From positions 7,558,869 through 7,622,868 of the forward strand of contig NC_088711.1 of the NCBI RefSeq assembly GCF_963576615.1: a stretch of 64,000 nucleotides of DNA. The letters are read 5' to 3'. A program made the position numbers and the translations under genes. Under the pieces are notes generated by a model that saw only the letters and a list, made by a program, of their open reading frames with translations, ran no database searches and was not told the DNA's origin. Shown one piece after another: positions 62,101-64,000 of the stretch; the stretch's first letter is position 1, and every line of letters starts with the position of its first letter. Origin of the DNA: Watersipora subatra (Eukaryota > Bryozoa > Gymnolaemata > Cheilostomatida > Watersiporidae).

Positions 62101-63813
62101 GTTTTTACATAGTTTATATAATACATACGTTTTAAAGCTATATGTAATTATGTGAAGTATTTATCATCGCGATTTTGAGCTGTAAAACAAACTAAATGAA
62201 ACACAATGTATTTTTATAAGATTATGTGATCCTACATATGATGGTCTCGCTATTCAAAGCAAGTAAGACAACGAATTAACTTTCTATATCTAGGTTTGAC
62301 TGCAAACAGAAATAGCATAGCAGTGTTTAATTCTAAAATCCTTTTACATTATCCGAAAAAGGATGAAATTATTAAACAGAATAATGGTAATCAGATAAAA
62401 ATTACAACTGAAACTGCTGTGAGTTTTTATATTATGACGACTGATTCACAGCCCTTGTGGTCCACTAAGCCACAGCGAAATATAGTAAAAGATGTACAAA
62501 ATCAGAAGAGGTGAATTTTACGCAAGGATGTGATTATAAGAGGTAACCTACCATGAGTATACTACAGCAACCAGGCCACAACTGATGGAACTTTGTCACC
62601 CCTTACTATGTTCTAATTCATGCCTTTTCAAGCAATTACTACATCGCTGCGCATCCAGAGGCTATGATATACAAATAACCACCGTTACTGACCAGTACAG
62701 AAGATAAGCTTTTCAACATTACTCGGGTCAACACTCGATGGTATGAGTCGCTGAAATTCTGTGCCATCGGTGAAGTCATCAAAGCTCGATCTGGCCTCAG
62801 GATGTCGCAGCAGATATTTTGGTGTGAAGACAATCAGCTGAAAACAAGCATAGGCGTTATATTCGCAAATACTTGAGTGAGGAGTCAGATTCAAAGCAAG
62901 CAGCGATCACTTACAGGTTTTCTGAATGCCAGATGAACCTGGCGCCTAAGCAGGTGGCACATGTTGGCAGGGGTAGACGGGTTGCAGATGAACCAGTTAA
63001 TCTCGTGCAGCTGCTGCATCATGAAGTTGTCATTGAGGACAGGTACATGCTCTTCATCGTCATTGCACATCTGTAGGAACCTTTCCATCCTGCCAGAAGA
63101 GTGTTCAGGGCCCATACCTACATGGTAAGAAGTGGTAGAAGCCAAATTGGAGGCAGCAAGAGTACATACTGCAGTGGAGGCAGCAAGAGTACAAACTGCA
63201 GTGGAGGCAGCAAGAGTACATACTGCAGTGGAGGCAGCAAGAGTACAGACTGCAATGGAGGCAGCAAGAGTACAGATTGGAATTGCTTCCCTTAACCTAT
63301 CATCACATCAATAGAGTATTGAACATTTGCATTTTAGAATTGTATTTTAGATTTGTCATATAAAAACGAATAAATAGATTTAGCGGGTTAAGAATTTTGG
63401 GCTATCTAAAAAGAAAGTTTTCACCATTTCTCATTGCAGTCAATCTACATATTATTATAAATTATACAATTGGTGTTAATGGTATTGAATTGTATGCTAG
63501 CTATTGATATAGATGTGTCTAGTAAAATATGTAAAAAACTAGTCAATGCTAAGAACCAGAGCCAGTTGTCACAACCAATACAGTATATATAGTGATCAAA
63601 TATACTTTATAAAAACATTCTCTACATAAGACAGAATACCTTCGTAGCCATGGGGTAGTAGCATAACAAGCCCGCTCTGTCTCACCCATTTGGCTTGGCC
63701 CGAGCTTAGAAACTGGTCAATAATACACTGAGCTGTGTTAGCAAAGTCACCGAATTGAGCTTCCCAGATGACTAGAGCATTAGGGTTGGTCAGAGAGTAG
63801 CCCAGCTCAAAAC
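56156..63813 (-). CDS. OGDH: 2-oxoglutarate dehydrogenase E1 component, C-terminal part (5' part outside window)
   Basis: Six exons in transcript order: 63813-63640, 62915-63117 (read 63117-62915), 62837-62693, 60667-60588, 60273-60107, 56285-56156. Phases match throughout and give about 298 residues ending in TAA at 56156-56158. The sequence carries the transketolase-pyrimidine segment [19 protein letters not shown], then [90 protein letters not shown] and [12 protein letters not shown]. The order matches human OGDH. The EHSS and QMCNDD spellings, SPFPYDL and AWAQEEHKN fit OGDH better than the paralogue DHTKD1. The enzyme is the thiamine-diphosphate E1 of the mitochondrial 2-oxoglutarate dehydrogenase complex in the TCA cycle. 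Large introns (3.8 and 2.0 kb) hold minisatellites and MITEs. No disabling change seen. Confidence 0.95.
57471..57998. repeat. 38-bp minisatellite, about 14 copies
   Basis: The unit is TTGCTGTGTGATAAGAATGA plus TACGAGATATATACAGTA, nearly identical in all copies (TACGAG/TATGAG variants; one copy ends ACAGGA, one has ATATAG). It lies in the last OGDH intron. Because 38 is not a multiple of three and no stop arises, the minus strand is open for 182 codons; this is not a gene. Confidence 0.97.
59052..59967 (-). mobile_element. TA-flanked MITE family, copy 4 (diverged, inverted)
   Basis: Both ends resemble the family ends (CTGTAAAATTTCTCTTTGAA at left; AACTAGAGGGTTCACGG then TA at right). Interior blocks are complements of the other copies (for example TCTTTAGGAACCCATAATAG). 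The part at 59690-59850, with twice-repeated GCTGAGACCG and a CCCGTAAAAGGGTTA end resembling piggyBac termini, may be a nested fragment. Confidence 0.65.
60668..61692. repeat. 40-bp minisatellite, about 25 copies, abutting an OGDH splice acceptor
   Basis: The unit on the plus strand is ACCTGCAATGATAGTAATAG plus CTATATACATGTATTACATT. The array starts at the very base where the OGDH exon 60667-60588 begins. On the OGDH (minus) strand each unit contains TTACTATCATTGCAG followed by GTAATG, almost the same as the real intron end TTACTATCACTGCAG followed by GTAAGG. Variants (AATAGC/ACAAGC, CAATA/CAATT/CAACG) recur in blocks, pointing to higher-order duplication of several units. Confidence 0.97.
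63149..63283. repeat. 27-bp minisatellite, five copies
   Basis: The unit is GGAGGCAGCAAGAGTACATA plus CTGCAGT, with small variants. It lies in the OGDH intron only about 30 bp upstream (transcript sense) of the acceptor of exon 63117-62915. The nine-residue repeating open frames on the plus strand are by-products. Confidence 0.95.
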
Positions 63814-64000
63814 CTGCAGCGAGTAAAAAATACATGAAACACAGACTAAGATACAAAATCTAACCATCAAGCTCAATGAAACGAGTCAAAGAGAGACTAG
63901 CAGTAAGTTTGAACAATCATCACCGGCCTCCCACTACAAAAGTTTTCTACTACAAAATTAGTGATGAATAGATGTTCAACGATAGGTGACATATGCTATG

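Noticed and set aside
62430-62500. A-box-like TGGCTTAGTGG on the minus strand, possible tRNA or SINE
   Set aside because: No B box at the proper distance and no cloverleaf could be drawn.
63101-63314. Plus-strand frames with nine-residue repeats
   Set aside because: By-product of the 27-bp intronic minisatellite.
60588-63813. Assignment to DHTKD1 (2-oxoadipate dehydrogenase) instead of OGDH
   Set aside because: [21 protein letters not shown] and AWAQEEHKN match the OGDH pattern; DHTKD1 typically has AGPDHSS and a different C-terminal region.

Overview
This is animal nuclear DNA: AT-rich, with spliced genes (GT-AG introns of about 0.1 to 4 kb), many MITEs, minisatellites and tRNA-derived repeats. 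The genes recognised are metazoan. Intron and transposon style suggest a marine invertebrate, probably a lophotrochozoan such as a mollusc, but the species is not determined here.

Layout. (1) Positions 1-24 kb hold a large imperfect palindrome. Its left arm is 1 to about 8580 (reaching the window edge), its right arm about 15006-23966, and its spacer 6.4 kb. The right arm plus spacer carry a complete 13-coding-exon maelstrom gene (+ strand, 12856-23721, 621 aa, HMG box plus MAEL domain). The left arm carries an inverted copy of its last ten exons (- strand, 265-7600). That copy lacks the start codon and HMG box and has one in-frame stop. Each arm has acquired its own transposons since the duplication. 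(2) From 23994 to 36277 (- strand) lies an ATF7IP/MCAF1/Windei homologue of nine coding exons (867 aa), with coiled coil, SUMO-interacting motif and C-terminal FNIII domain. It converges on maelstrom, with stop codons 272 bp apart. (3) From 36.3 to 48.8 kb I found no convincing host gene. It is full of mobile elements: an internally deleted piggyBac, a 3.1 kb TTAA-flanked element with a nested Harbinger MITE, and copies of a TA-flanked MITE family that also occurs at 4.5, 32.3 and 59.1 kb. (4) At 48823-50685 (- strand) is a small multi-pass membrane protein of unknown family. It is head-to-head with a UPF0728 (C10orf53-like) gene at 51841-55600 (+). Helitron-like elements sit in an intron of each. 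(5) From 56156 to the right edge (- strand) are the last six exons of 2-oxoglutarate dehydrogenase E1 (OGDH); its 5' part lies outside. Its introns hold minisatellites of 38, 40 and 27 bp.

Two adjacent genes belong, from family knowledge, to transposon and chromatin silencing: Maelstrom (piRNA pathway) and ATF7IP (stabilises SETDB1, H3K9 methylation). They meet tail to tail beside a palindrome that could fold into double-stranded RNA against one of them. All exon models are hand-built from splice signals, reading-frame phase and remembered family similarity. No search or alignment program was run.
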